This document shows positions 7,898 through 16,386 of a stretch of DNA of 64,000 bases, one piece after another. Under the pieces are notes generated by a model, which made no database searches, was not told the DNA's origin, and saw nothing but the letters and a program-made list of their open reading frames with translations. Positions within the stretch are counted from its first letter, which is position 1. The number at the start of each line of letters is the position of its first letter. The stretch is from Odoribacter lunatus (GTDB taxonomy: Bacteria; Bacteroidota; Bacteroidia; Bacteroidales; Marinifilaceae): contig NZ_CALPCZ010000001.1 of assembly GCF_943193135.1 (NCBI RefSeq), positions 186,001 through 250,000 of the forward strand, written 5' to 3'. A program made the translations under genes and the position numbers.

Positions 7898-9172
7898 ATG
7901 GAAAACAAACCCCTTGCGGAGCGGATGCGCCCTAAAACTCTGGATGATTATATCGGGCAGAAACATTTAGTGGGAGAAGGCAAAGTATTGCGCAAAATGA
8001 TAGAATCGGGCGCAATCTCCTCGTTTATCCTGTGGGGGCCTCCGGGAGTCGGCAAAACCACTCTGGCCATGATTATAGCCGAACAACTGCAACGGCCGTT
8101 TTATGTATTGAGCGCTGTTAGTTCCGGAGTGAAGGAAGTAAGGGAAGTTATTCAAAAAGCCGAAAATCAGCGTTTTTTCAACACGCCAAATCCCATATTA
8201 TTCATCGATGAAATTCATCGTTTTTCCAAAGCGCAGCAAGATTCCTTGTTGGCTGCGGTGGAAAAAGGAACGGTTACCCTTATTGGTGCGACCACCGAAA
8301 ATCCTTCTTTTGAAGTCATATCCCCGTTGTTATCGCGTTGTCAGGTATATGTTTTGAAAGCGTTGGAAAAAAATGACCTGGAAGAATTAATCGAATTGGC
8401 GCTGACACGTGACTATTATCTGAAAGAAAAGAAAATCACCGTCAAAGAGAAAGAAGCGCTCATCTCCTTTAGCGGGGGAGACGCCCGGAAACTTCTGAAC
8501 ATACTGGACTTGGTCATTCACGCCCAGCGTTCGGAGGAAATCGTTATTGACAATGAAACGGTCCGAAAAGAATTGCAGGAAAATCCCCTGATGTATGACA
8601 AAGACGGAGAGCAGCACTACGATATCATCTCTGCCATGATAAAATCCATTCGGGGAAGCGACCCCAATGCGGCTCTTTACTACATGGCACGGATGCTTGA
8701 AGGGGGAGAAGACCCGAAATTCATTGCCCGGCGTTTGATTATTTCCGCTTCGGAAGACATCGGATTGGCCAATCCGAATGCCATGCTGATAGCCAACGCC
8801 TGCTTTGAAGCCGTGCACAAAATCGGTATGCCCGAGGCGCGCATCCCTCTTTCCGAATGTTTAATCTACTTGGCAACTTCACCCAAAAGCAACTCCGCCT
8901 ATCTGGCGATAGGGGAAGCCATGGCTTTGGTGAGGCAGACGGGTAACATACAGGTACCTTTGTATTTGCGGAATGCTCCCACCAAGTTAATGAAAGAGCT
9001 GAATTACGGCAAAGACTATAAATATGCGCATGATTTCCCCGGCAATTTTGTCGAACAGGAATACATGCCCGAAGAATTGAAAAACAACATATTTTATCAA
9101 CCGCAAAACAATGCCCAGGAATCGAAAATACTGGAGCGGTTGAAAATATGGTGGAAAAAGAAATACAAATAA
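7898..9172 (+). CDS. rarA: Replication-associated recombination protein A (RarA/MgsA)
   Basis: A 424-aa AAA+ ATPase of the clamp-loader class. Walker A is GPPGVGKTTLA (about residues 45-55), Walker B LFIDEIHRF (about 100-108), sensor 1 GATTENPSFEV (about 130-140), and an arginine finger lies in LLSRCQVY. A C-terminal MgsA tetramerisation domain follows (about 230-415: SAMIKSIRGSDPNAALYYMA, YLRNAPTKLMKELNYGKDY). RarA acts at stalled replication forks and on single-stranded gaps together with SSB and RecA. It is the first gene of a probable rarA-kdsA-uvrA unit with gaps of 24 and 17 bp. Confidence 0.95.
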   Translation: MENKPLAERMRPKTLDDYIGQKHLVGEGKVLRKMIESGAISSFILWGPPGVGKTTLAMIIAEQLQRPFYVLSAVSSGVKEVREVIQKAENQRFFNTPNPILFIDEIHRFSKAQQDSLLAAVEKGTVTLIGATTENPSFEVISPLLSRCQVYVLKALEKNDLEELIELALTRDYYLKEKKITVKEKEALISFSGGDARKLLNILDLVIHAQRSEEIVIDNETVRKELQENPLMYDKDGEQHYDIISAMIKSIRGSDPNAALYYMARMLEGGEDPKFIARRLIISASEDIGLANPNAMLIANACFEAVHKIGMPEARIPLSECLIYLATSPKSNSAYLAIGEAMALVRQTGNIQVPLYLRNAPTKLMKELNYGKDYKYAHDFPGNFVEQEYMPEELKNNIFYQPQNNAQESKILERLKIWWKKKYK

Positions 9173-9196
9173 ACGATAGGATATAACACATACATC

Positions 9197-10003
9197 ATGA
9201 ATATCATTGAAAAAACGGCAAATTCGGAAATGTTCTTCCTTTTGGCAGGGCCTTGTGTCATAGAAGGGGAAGAAATGGCGCTTCAGATAGCGGAACATGT
9301 GGTACGCTTGACTGAAAAATGGAATATACCCTATGTGTTTAAAGGGTCATTTAAAAAAGCCAACCGTTCGCGTTTGGACTCCTTTACGGGCATCGGAGAT
9401 AAAAAAGCCCTGGAAATACTGGCGAAGGTAAAACGGGAATTCAACATACCGGTAGTTACCGACATACACAGTCCCGAAGACGCCCTCATGGCGGCGGAAT
9501 ACGTGGATGTATTGCAGGTACCGGCATTCCTGTGTCGTCAGACCGACCTGCTGGTTGCGGCAGCCCGCACGGGAAAAACCGTAAACATCAAGAAAGGGCA
9601 ATTCCTTTCCCCCGAATCCATGCGTTTTGCTGTAGACAAAGTACGTGAATCGGGCAATGAAGCGGTTATGGTAACGGAGCGGGGAACCACTTTCGGTTAT
9701 CAGGACTTGGTCGTAGATTACCGGGGAATCCAAATCATGCAGCAGGCATGTGGGTGTCCGGTAGTTGTCGATATTACGCACTCATTGCAACAGCCCAACC
9801 AGACATCGGGTGTCACCGGCGGACAACCGGCACTGATAGAAACCATTGCCAAAGCGGGCATAGCGGTCGGCGCTGACGGAATCTTCCTGGAAACCCATCC
9901 TAATCCGTCTGTAGCCAAATCGGACGGCGCCAACATGCTTCGTTTGGATTTATTGGCAGGTCTTTTGGAAAAACTGGTGCGTATCCGCCAAGCCGTATTA
10001 TAA
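9197..10003 (+). CDS. kdsA: KDO-8-phosphate synthase
   Basis: A 268-aa TIM-barrel enzyme condensing phosphoenolpyruvate with arabinose-5-phosphate to give 3-deoxy-D-manno-octulosonate 8-phosphate for lipid A-core synthesis. Diagnostic motifs are FKGSFKKANRSR (about residues 48-59), QVPAFLCRQTDLL (about 112-124), NIKKGQFLSPESM (about 132-144) and the TH(S)LQQP region around 195. Residue 20 in LLAGPCVIEGEE is Cys, as in the metal-dependent class (Aquifex type); the metal-independent E. coli enzyme has Asn there. The gene sits between rarA and uvrA and predicts an LPS-bearing outer membrane. Confidence 0.95.
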   Translation: MNIIEKTANSEMFFLLAGPCVIEGEEMALQIAEHVVRLTEKWNIPYVFKGSFKKANRSRLDSFTGIGDKKALEILAKVKREFNIPVVTDIHSPEDALMAAEYVDVLQVPAFLCRQTDLLVAAARTGKTVNIKKGQFLSPESMRFAVDKVRESGNEAVMVTERGTTFGYQDLVVDYRGIQIMQQACGCPVVVDITHSLQQPNQTSGVTGGQPALIETIAKAGIAVGADGIFLETHPNPSVAKSDGANMLRLDLLAGLLEKLVRIRQAVL

Positions 10004-10020
10004 AAGAAAAGGACTGAAAT

Positions 10021-12852
10021 ATGAAGGGAAATCAAGTAGAAGAAGGAAATATTGTTATTTACGGTGCACGTGAGCACAATCTTAAAAATATAGATCTGAC
10101 TATTCCCCGTAATAGTCTGACCGTGATAACCGGATTGAGCGGAAGCGGAAAATCTTCCCTTGCTTTTGATACGATTTATGCGGAAGGACAAAGGCGCTAC
10201 ATGGAGACTTTTTCCGTATATGCCCGGCAATTCATGGGAGGATTGGAACGTCCGGACGTGGATAAGATTACCGGATTGAGTCCGGTTATCTCCATAGAAC
10301 AGAGAACAGTCAATAAAAATCCCCGTTCTACTGTCGGCACTACGACCGAAATTTATGACTTCCTGCGTCTGTTGTATGCCCGGGCGGGAGAGGCATACTC
10401 TTATGAAACGGGGAAGAGAATGGTGAAATACAGCGATGAGAAAATCGTCGAATTGATACAGAGTGATTTTGTCGGCAAAAAAATACTCTTGTTGGCACCG
10501 GTTGTAAAAGGACGAAAGGGAAACTATAAAGAACTGTTTGACAACCTGCGCAAGAAAGGTTTCCAATTGGCACGCATAGACGGAGAATTGCGTGAAATTA
10601 CGTACGGGTTGAGCGTTGATCGCTACAAAATTCACGTCATAGAACTCGTTGTGGATAAAATGATTGTGGACAACCTGGATGTTAAGCGTTTGAAAAACTC
10701 GGTCGCGATGGCCATGAAGAGCGGTAAGGGGGTGATGATGGTGAAAGACTACGAGAGCGACGAGATGAAATTTTACAGCCGGAACCTGATGTGTCCCGAT
10801 ACCGGTATTTCATATAAAGACCCTGCTCCGCACTCTTTTTCATTCAACTCTCCGCACGGAGCCTGCCCCAAATGCAAAGGGTTGGGGTATATTACGGCCG
10901 TTGATTTGGATAAAATTGTGCCGGACAAATCATTGTCCATTTATGAGGGAGGCATCCTGCCTTTGGGGAAATACAAAAACGGCATCCTCTTTTGGCAGAT
11001 AGATACAGTGTTGAAAAAATGCGGGGCGGACTTGAAAACCCCGATTGAAGACCTCTCCGAGGAGGCTTTGACAAACGTACTCTACGGGTATCCCGGCCAG
11101 TTCCGGCTTGAAAACAAAGAATTGGGCGTGATGTCCAACAGTCTCTATACTTTTGAGGGTATCATAAAATACATCATGATGCAGGAGGAAAACACTACCT
11201 CCAAAAAAGCGAACAAATGGGCGGAACAATTTGTGAAAGTTGTAAAATGTGATGCCTGCAACGGGCAACGGTTGAACCGGGAAGCCTTGCATTTCAGGAT
11301 TGCGGGGAAAAACATTGCCGAATTGGCGGACATGGAATTGGGAGATCTGTATGCCTGGATATGCGAAGTGGAAAAAAATCTGGAGGAAAAACAGAAGCGG
11401 ATAGCCGGAGAAATATTTAAAGAAATACGCACCCGCCTGAAATTTTTGCTGGATGTCGGATTGGAATACCTGTCATTGAACAGATACTCCATGACCTTAA
11501 GCGGCGGAGAATCCCAGCGCATCCGTCTGGCAACCCAAATAGGCTCGCAATTGGTCAATGTACTTTATATCCTGGATGAACCCAGTATTGGATTACACCA
11601 AAAGGATAACCGGAAACTGATTCGTTCCCTGCAACAGTTGAGGGACAATGGCAATTCCGTCATTGTTGTCGAACACGACAAGGAAATGATGGAAAATGCG
11701 GACTACATCGTTGATATGGGGCCGAAAGCCGGAAGGAAAGGCGGGGAAATCATGGCAATCGGCACTGTTGATGAAATCCGGAAAAGTAACAGCCTGACAG
11801 CCCAATACCTTAACGGGGAAAAAGAGATACGGGTTCCGGAAGTGCGCAGGACAGGAAACGGGAATTTTTTAACCTTAAAAGGGTGTTCCGGAAACAATCT
11901 GAAAAACGTAAATATAGCGATACCTCTGGGAATGCTGGTATGTGTGACCGGAGTAAGCGGGAGCGGCAAATCCTCTTTGATAAACGGTACCCTGCGCCCG
12001 ATATTGCGGGAGAAATTTTATCGTTCCGTCGAAGCTCCCTTGCCGTACAAGAAAATAGAAGGCATTGAAAATATTGATAAAATCGTTGTCGTAGACCAAA
12101 GTCCGTTGGGGCGTACGCCGCGTTCAAATCCCGCCACTTATACCAATATGTTTACGGACATACGGAAAATATTTGAAAAACTGCCTGAATCGCAAATCAG
12201 AGGGTATGACGCTACGCGGTTTTCTTTCAACCTCCAGGGAGGGCGTTGTGAAGCATGCAAGGGGGCAGGCGTGAAAACCATTGAAATGAATTTCCTGCCG
12301 GATGTTTATATGCATTGTGATGCCTGTGACGGTAAACGCTATAATCGGGAAACCTTGGAAGTAAGATATAAGGGAAAATCCATAGGCGATGTCCTGAACA
12401 TGACAATCAATCAGGCGGTGGAATTTTTTGAAAACGTTCCTTTTCTGCAACAGAAATTGAAAATGTTGCAGGATATCGGCTTGGGATATATCCAGCTGGG
12501 ACAGCAATCAACCACCTTGAGCGGGGGCGAATCGCAGCGGATAAAACTGGCGGCGGAATTGTCGAAAAAAGAGACGGGCAAAACATTGTACATTCTGGAT
12601 GAACCTACGACGGGATTGCACTTTGAAGATATCAGAATACTGTTGGATGTTATACAGAAATTGGTAGACATGGGGAACTCGGTCATCATTATCGAGCACA
12701 ACCTGGATGTAATCAAAGTAGCGGATTACCTGATAGACATGGGACCTGGCGGAGGAAAAGAGGGAGGGACCGTTGTTTGCAAAGGAACCCCGGAGCAGGT
12801 GGCTAAAAATGAAAAATCGGAAACCGGCAAATACCTTAAAGACCTTCTGTAG
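10021..12852 (+). CDS. uvrA: Excinuclease ABC subunit A
   Basis: A full-length UvrA (943 aa) with two ABC ATPase modules. The Walker A motifs are [14 protein letters not shown] (about residues 38-51) and [13 protein letters not shown] (about 643-655). ABC signatures are [16 protein letters not shown] and [16 protein letters not shown], with [10 protein letters not shown] and [10 protein letters not shown] as Walker B/D-loops. Zinc-finger cysteines are CPKC...CDAC (first module) and CEAC...CDAC (second). UvrA finds bulky DNA lesions and loads UvrB in nucleotide-excision repair; its partner uvrB is at 26475-28481 on the other strand. Start ATG at 10021, 17 bp after kdsA. Confidence 0.97.
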   Translation: MKGNQVEEGNIVIYGAREHNLKNIDLTIPRNSLTVITGLSGSGKSSLAFDTIYAEGQRRYMETFSVYARQFMGGLERPDVDKITGLSPVISIEQRTVNKNPRSTVGTTTEIYDFLRLLYARAGEAYSYETGKRMVKYSDEKIVELIQSDFVGKKILLLAPVVKGRKGNYKELFDNLRKKGFQLARIDGELREITYGLSVDRYKIHVIELVVDKMIVDNLDVKRLKNSVAMAMKSGKGVMMVKDYESDEMKFYSRNLMCPDTGISYKDPAPHSFSFNSPHGACPKCKGLGYITAVDLDKIVPDKSLSIYEGGILPLGKYKNGILFWQIDTVLKKCGADLKTPIEDLSEEALTNVLYGYPGQFRLENKELGVMSNSLYTFEGIIKYIMMQEENTTSKKANKWAEQFVKVVKCDACNGQRLNREALHFRIAGKNIAELADMELGDLYAWICEVEKNLEEKQKRIAGEIFKEIRTRLKFLLDVGLEYLSLNRYSMTLSGGESQRIRLATQIGSQLVNVLYILDEPSIGLHQKDNRKLIRSLQQLRDNGNSVIVVEHDKEMMENADYIVDMGPKAGRKGGEIMAIGTVDEIRKSNSLTAQYLNGEKEIRVPEVRRTGNGNFLTLKGCSGNNLKNVNIAIPLGMLVCVTGVSGSGKSSLINGTLRPILREKFYRSVEAPLPYKKIEGIENIDKIVVVDQSPLGRTPRSNPATYTNMFTDIRKIFEKLPESQIRGYDATRFSFNLQGGRCEACKGAGVKTIEMNFLPDVYMHCDACDGKRYNRETLEVRYKGKSIGDVLNMTINQAVEFFENVPFLQQKLKMLQDIGLGYIQLGQQSTTLSGGESQRIKLAAELSKKETGKTLYILDEPTTGLHFEDIRILLDVIQKLVDMGNSVIIIEHNLDVIKVADYLIDMGPGGGKEGGTVVCKGTPEQVAKNEKSETGKYLKDLL

Positions 12853-12899
12853 TCCATACGGAACGGGGTAATCTTTTTTCTCTATTAAACTTTTTTCTT

Positions 12900-12907
12900 T
12901 ATATTTG
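12900..12907 (+). promoter_or_regulatory. Bacteroidales -7 promoter element, cassette copy A
   Basis: TATATTTG fits the Bacteroidales -7 consensus TAnnTTTG. It lies 47 bp after the uvrA stop and places the transcription start within a few bases of the perfect hairpin at 12911-12938, so the transcript should begin with that hairpin. The second cassette has TAAGTTTG in the same relation to its own hairpin, which supports the assignment. A clear -33 TTTG is not visible. Confidence 0.65.
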
Positions 12908-12910
12908 TGA

Positions 12911-13194
12911 CGCTATGGTGGTGAGAACCACCATAGCGGACATATTGTTTTTGAAGCGTTTAGTTTTATCCTTAGATAGAAAACGGCCAATTTTCAGCGC
13001 AAAAGGATAAACAGTACAAACGTTCATGCTTGCCGTATATATTCTCTATATACCCGGCTAAGCGTGGGTAACTGTTTATTTTTGCGCGGGTGCTTGGCCG
13101 TACCTCTATCTAGATAAACTAAAGTTCCCACGCTTTTTTATTGTTATTAACCCACCTTTCCGGGGACTTTCAAGGTGCTAAGTAATTTCTTGGT
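12911..13194 (+). promoter_or_regulatory. Structured leader RNA, copy A (candidate riboswitch/attenuator)
   Basis: The leader opens with a perfect 12-bp hairpin with a GAGA loop (12911-12922 with 12927-12938). A nested rod follows: 12973-12979/13106-13112, 12984-12990/13094-13100, 12997-13003/13081-13087, 13007-13015/13071-13079, 13025-13031/13060-13066, and 13032-13041/13047-13058. Compared with copy B at 30987-31265, several helices keep pairing although their bases differ (GCGCAAA/TTTGCGC here, ATATCGA/TCGATAT there). The strand GCGTGGG..ACTGTTTAT (13062-13079) is unchanged in both copies. It can instead pair with ATAAAC..CCCACGC (13114-13133), which is followed by six T, giving a terminator-like alternative. 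A last hairpin CACCTT/AAGGTG (13153-13177) lies just before the start codon. I do not recognise a known riboswitch class, and ligand or trigger is unknown. Structure well supported, mechanism inferred. Confidence 0.7.
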
Positions 13195-16014
13195 ATGAAA
13201 AAATTAAGTAGGTGTGCCGGATTACGGGTGTCGTTTCTGCTTCTTTCCGTAATGGTTCTTTCCGGTCTGTTTTCTCCGCCCGTGTTCGGAAACAACATCC
13301 GGGTGGACGGTAAAACGCGTGTTATCGGCTTTTCGGGCGATACGGCGGTTATTGAGGTGTATCTCCGCTGGGATAATTCGTGGCGGGATGATTTCAACTG
13401 GGACGCCGCATGGGTGTTCTTTAAATTTAAAAAGCGGGGCTTGGAAAATCCGTGGCAGCATGCGTATTTGGGCTCTTCGGGGCATGTGTTGAGCCCGGCG
13501 GCCGGTAATGAAGACGGCGGTTACGCTTACATGGTCGGTACGAACAGCAGTAAGGTAAATGGATTGTATGTGATGCGTGAGAGGATTTCGGAGGGAAATG
13601 TGAGTGTACGGTTGCAAGCGAAATGGCCATTAAAGGGTACGGGATTAACCCGTTCGGATTTTGGCGAGGATTTCAGCAAGATATATGTTGCCGTTCATGC
13701 TATTGAAATGGTGTATGTTCCGTATGGGGCATATTACTTAGGGGATGCGTATTCCAACAAGAGCTTTGCGGTAGGGGGTACGGAGGCCGTAGTGATAGAT
13801 ACCGAGGCAGCAATGACGCTTTCGGCGAAAGACGGTATGTCGAATGTTTCTCTTTCGGCTTCCTATCCGAAAGGGTATGCGGGTTTCTATATCATGAAAT
13901 ACGAGACAAGCCAGGAGCAGTACGCGGAGTTTTTGAATTCTTTGACGTTGGCACAGCAAAAGGCGAGAGTTGAGAATAATGATTTTGCCAATATGAAGCG
14001 GGGGGATTATGTGTTTGGAAACCTCCACACTCCAAACTGCCGGAACGGCATCGTATTTATTGAGCAGAGACAACCGAATACGCCTGCCGTATTCGGTAAT
14101 AATCTGAATCCTGCCAATGATTTATTTTCCGTAGATGATGGACAGACGCTCGCATGCAATTACATGAGTATAGAGGATATGATTGCTTATTGCAGTTGGA
14201 GCGGATTGCGTCCGATGAGTGAATTGGAGTATGAAAAGGCCTGCCGGCGGTTTTATCCCCAAGTGCCTGATCAAGGGGAGTATGCGTGGAATACGAACAG
14301 TGGCATTAATCAACTGAATGGATTAAGCGATTTAAACTACCGTGGCGACCAACGGGAGCAGGCGCTAAGCTATTTAAAGAATGTAAATAGCGGTACAAGT
14401 AACAGTATTAATGGGCCGGTACGTTGTGGACTGTTTGCCACATCGGCTACCAATCAGACCCAAGCGGGCGCCACGTATTGGGCAGTGATGGAAATGAGCG
14501 GGAATTTAAAGGAGTTATGTGCCAATGTAAACTACACGAATCTAAACGGTGGTAGTTGCGGTACGGGTGTTTATAACGCCAGTTTGTGGGATAAAACAGC
14601 CAGCAAATACGGTGTTCGGGGAGGTGGTTTTAATAGTGCGGATGAATTATTGCGGACTTCGGACAGGACGGAAGCGACAGATTATTTCACAAGCGTTACG
14701 CAACGGGACAGTACGGTGGGATTCCGGGGAGTATATAATCTTTCCGGTATCAAAATAGACGGTGGAAAGATAAGCGCCCCGACAACGGGATGCTGGAGCG
14801 GTTCGGATATTACCAATACGCAGGAGGCTTCTTGTCCTGATTTTCCCGATTTACGGTTTCAATATACTTGGTACGTGAAAAAGCCCGGAGAGGCTAAATT
14901 TGACATTATTTCTGATGCCAGCGGTGTGTCACTGAAGTACACTAATTTTGTAAATAACGGTACCACTACTGTTACGTATCAATTCAAGCGTATGGGAATT
15001 TGTGCTGTGGGCATTGCTGAAAGCAACATTGTGACCGTAAATATACTGCCGAAACCTTTCGCCAAATCGGTTTATACTTTCAATGCGGGGAGCTCTGTTA
15101 CGCTGACACCACAATATTGGGGCACAAACAGCTCTGCTGTATGGACCTTGGACGGTGCTCCGTCGTGGGCATACGTATCCGGCAAGACCTCCACGTCGTT
15201 GACGATAGCAGGTGGACTGGCTTGTGTGAATTTCACGGTGAGGGCAAAGTTGGCAGCGTGTCCTTCGGATGAGTTCTCTGCGAGAGTTGAGATTGACGGA
15301 ACATTTCCTTACCGAGGGTATATGGATAGTGTCAAGTTGATGGCAGGTAAATATAAGATGGAGTGTTGGGGAGCACAAGGTGGAACAGGATTTTACGGTA
15401 ATGGTTCTTCACGAGGTGGGTATGGTGGTTATGCTCAAGGAATTGCCAACTTGAATGCTGTAACTACCTATTATGTTTATGTCGGAGGGCAAGGAGGTAC
15501 AAGCTATACCAAAACCGGAGGAGCCGGCGGGTGGAACGGAGGAGGAAGTGGTGGTAGTGATGAATCTCCCAATGTCGGAGCTGGCGGTGGAGGTGGAACG
15601 GATATACGGCTTGGAGGAAAGGCTTTGTCTAATCGAGTTATGGTAGCTGGAGGTGGCGGCGGAGGTTCTGGAAATTATGGAATCGGTGGTAGCGGTGGAG
15701 GTACCAGTGGAGGATATGGACAACGGTATACTACGACAACGGCCACTTCTCCGGGTACCCAAACATCCGGTTATGCCTTAGGGTATGGTGGAAGTGGAAC
15801 TTATGGCGGAAGCAATATGACAGGAACAGGCGGTGGTGGAGGCGGATACTATGGCGGTTATGGTGCTGGAGCTGGTCCTAAAGGTGGCAGTAGATACGGA
15901 GTTGGAGGTGGTGGCGGTTCTGGGTATGTTAATACCGGAATCTTCAGTGATCCCTCTATGTCCAATGGTGCAAGAAGCGGAAACGGCCAAGTTAAGATTA
16001 CACCGCAGAATTAA
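13195..16014 (+). CDS. Secreted FGE/SUMF1-domain protein with ALK-like glycine-rich C-terminus (copy A)
   Basis: A 939-aa exported protein. Signal peptide 1 to about 32 (LSGLFSPPVFG). Residues about 35-165 form a beta-rich N-terminal region (WRDDFNWDAAWVFFKFKK). About 170-512 is a formylglycine-generating-enzyme-type (SUMF1, C-type-lectin-like) domain with MKYETSQEQYAEFLN, GLRPMSELEYEKACRR, YWAVMEMSGNLKELC and VGFRGVYNLSG. About 520-700 holds Ig/PKD-like segments. About 701-939 is a glycine-rich domain (MECWGAQGG, YYVYVGGQGG, VMVAGGGGGGSGN, GGGGGSGYVNTG) like the ALK/LTK glycine-rich domain (PF12810). I see no sulfatase beside it and no proof of FGE catalysis, so a binding or adhesion role at the surface is more likely. 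A paralogue lies at 31266-34157 with the same leader and 3' module. Confidence 0.8.
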   Translation: MKKLSRCAGLRVSFLLLSVMVLSGLFSPPVFGNNIRVDGKTRVIGFSGDTAVIEVYLRWDNSWRDDFNWDAAWVFFKFKKRGLENPWQHAYLGSSGHVLSPAAGNEDGGYAYMVGTNSSKVNGLYVMRERISEGNVSVRLQAKWPLKGTGLTRSDFGEDFSKIYVAVHAIEMVYVPYGAYYLGDAYSNKSFAVGGTEAVVIDTEAAMTLSAKDGMSNVSLSASYPKGYAGFYIMKYETSQEQYAEFLNSLTLAQQKARVENNDFANMKRGDYVFGNLHTPNCRNGIVFIEQRQPNTPAVFGNNLNPANDLFSVDDGQTLACNYMSIEDMIAYCSWSGLRPMSELEYEKACRRFYPQVPDQGEYAWNTNSGINQLNGLSDLNYRGDQREQALSYLKNVNSGTSNSINGPVRCGLFATSATNQTQAGATYWAVMEMSGNLKELCANVNYTNLNGGSCGTGVYNASLWDKTASKYGVRGGGFNSADELLRTSDRTEATDYFTSVTQRDSTVGFRGVYNLSGIKIDGGKISAPTTGCWSGSDITNTQEASCPDFPDLRFQYTWYVKKPGEAKFDIISDASGVSLKYTNFVNNGTTTVTYQFKRMGICAVGIAESNIVTVNILPKPFAKSVYTFNAGSSVTLTPQYWGTNSSAVWTLDGAPSWAYVSGKTSTSLTIAGGLACVNFTVRAKLAACPSDEFSARVEIDGTFPYRGYMDSVKLMAGKYKMECWGAQGGTGFYGNGSSRGGYGGYAQGIANLNAVTTYYVYVGGQGGTSYTKTGGAGGWNGGGSGGSDESPNVGAGGGGGTDIRLGGKALSNRVMVAGGGGGGSGNYGIGGSGGGTSGGYGQRYTTTTATSPGTQTSGYALGYGGSGTYGGSNMTGTGGGGGGYYGGYGAGAGPKGGSRYGVGGGGGSGYVNTGIFSDPSMSNGARSGNGQVKITPQN

Positions 16015-16035
16015 AACTAAAAAATAGGATAATGG

Positions 16036-16072
16036 AGCAGTGGAAAAACCATTTTTTCCACTGTTCTATTTT
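16036..16072 (+). terminator. Intrinsic terminator after copy A
   Basis: An 11-bp stem CAGTGGAAAAA/TTTTTCCACTG (16038-16048 with 16053-16063), extended by G-T and A-T pairs, followed by TTCTATTTTT. The same hairpin with a different loop follows copy B (34181-34205): the arms are identical and only the loop bases differ, as expected for a conserved terminator. Confidence 0.75.
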
Positions 16073-16380
16073 TGCCAATTTTTTACTCCCCAAAATAAAG
16101 GATATGTTTTCTACTCAAAAAGAGTATGTTTTTGATGCAAAAAGAGCCTCTTTTTGTACTAAAAAGAGTCTCTTTTTTTCAAAGGAAGTATCCATTTTCA
16201 ATGAACGCCTGCAAAAAAAAACAAATAAGTATCTGATATTAAAAATATTAGCAATCATATTTAGATACATCCGGCTTAATGACCAAACCCGTTATTTTTA
16301 AACCTATTGTTTTGCTATCGAAAACCTATCGTTTTTGCCTCAAAAACGATAGGTTTTTAACATGAAAACGATAGGTTTTA
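16073..16380. repeat. 3' module of cassette copy A with nested inverted repeats
   Basis: About 300 bp that recur, nearly unchanged, after copy B (34208-34520). The first part holds short A/T-tract hairpins built on AAAAAGAG (16115-16185, for example CAAAAAGAG-cc-TCTTTTTG). The end carries four related arms: 16300-16313, 16321-16336, 16342-16358 and 16365-16380 (AAAACCTATCGTTTTT and its complements). They can form an inner hairpin (arms 2 and 3) inside an outer one (arms 1 and 4). The last arm touches the stop codon of the convergent ATPase gene, so it may also end that transcript. No convincing gene is present. Confidence 0.7.
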
Positions 16381-16386
16381 TTTTTC

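Noticed and set aside
14600-14760. FGE/C-type-lectin domain as the target of a diversity-generating retroelement
   Set aside because: No reverse transcriptase, Avd gene or template repeat is in the window. The end of the domain differs between the two copies at all base types, including third-codon changes such as GGATTCCGG versus GGTTTCCGC, not mainly at template adenines.
13195-16014. The FGE-domain protein as a GldJ/GldK component of type IX secretion
   Set aside because: GldJ/GldK are lipoproteins near other gld genes. Here there is a type I signal, an added glycine-rich domain and no gld neighbours.
16032-16301. An 89-codon frame after copy A, with an 88-codon counterpart after copy B (34175-34441)
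   Set aside because: Both start inside the terminator hairpin, and the first 20 residues differ because of compensating indels. The rest follows the conserved hairpin DNA, so DNA or RNA structure explains the conservation better than a protein.
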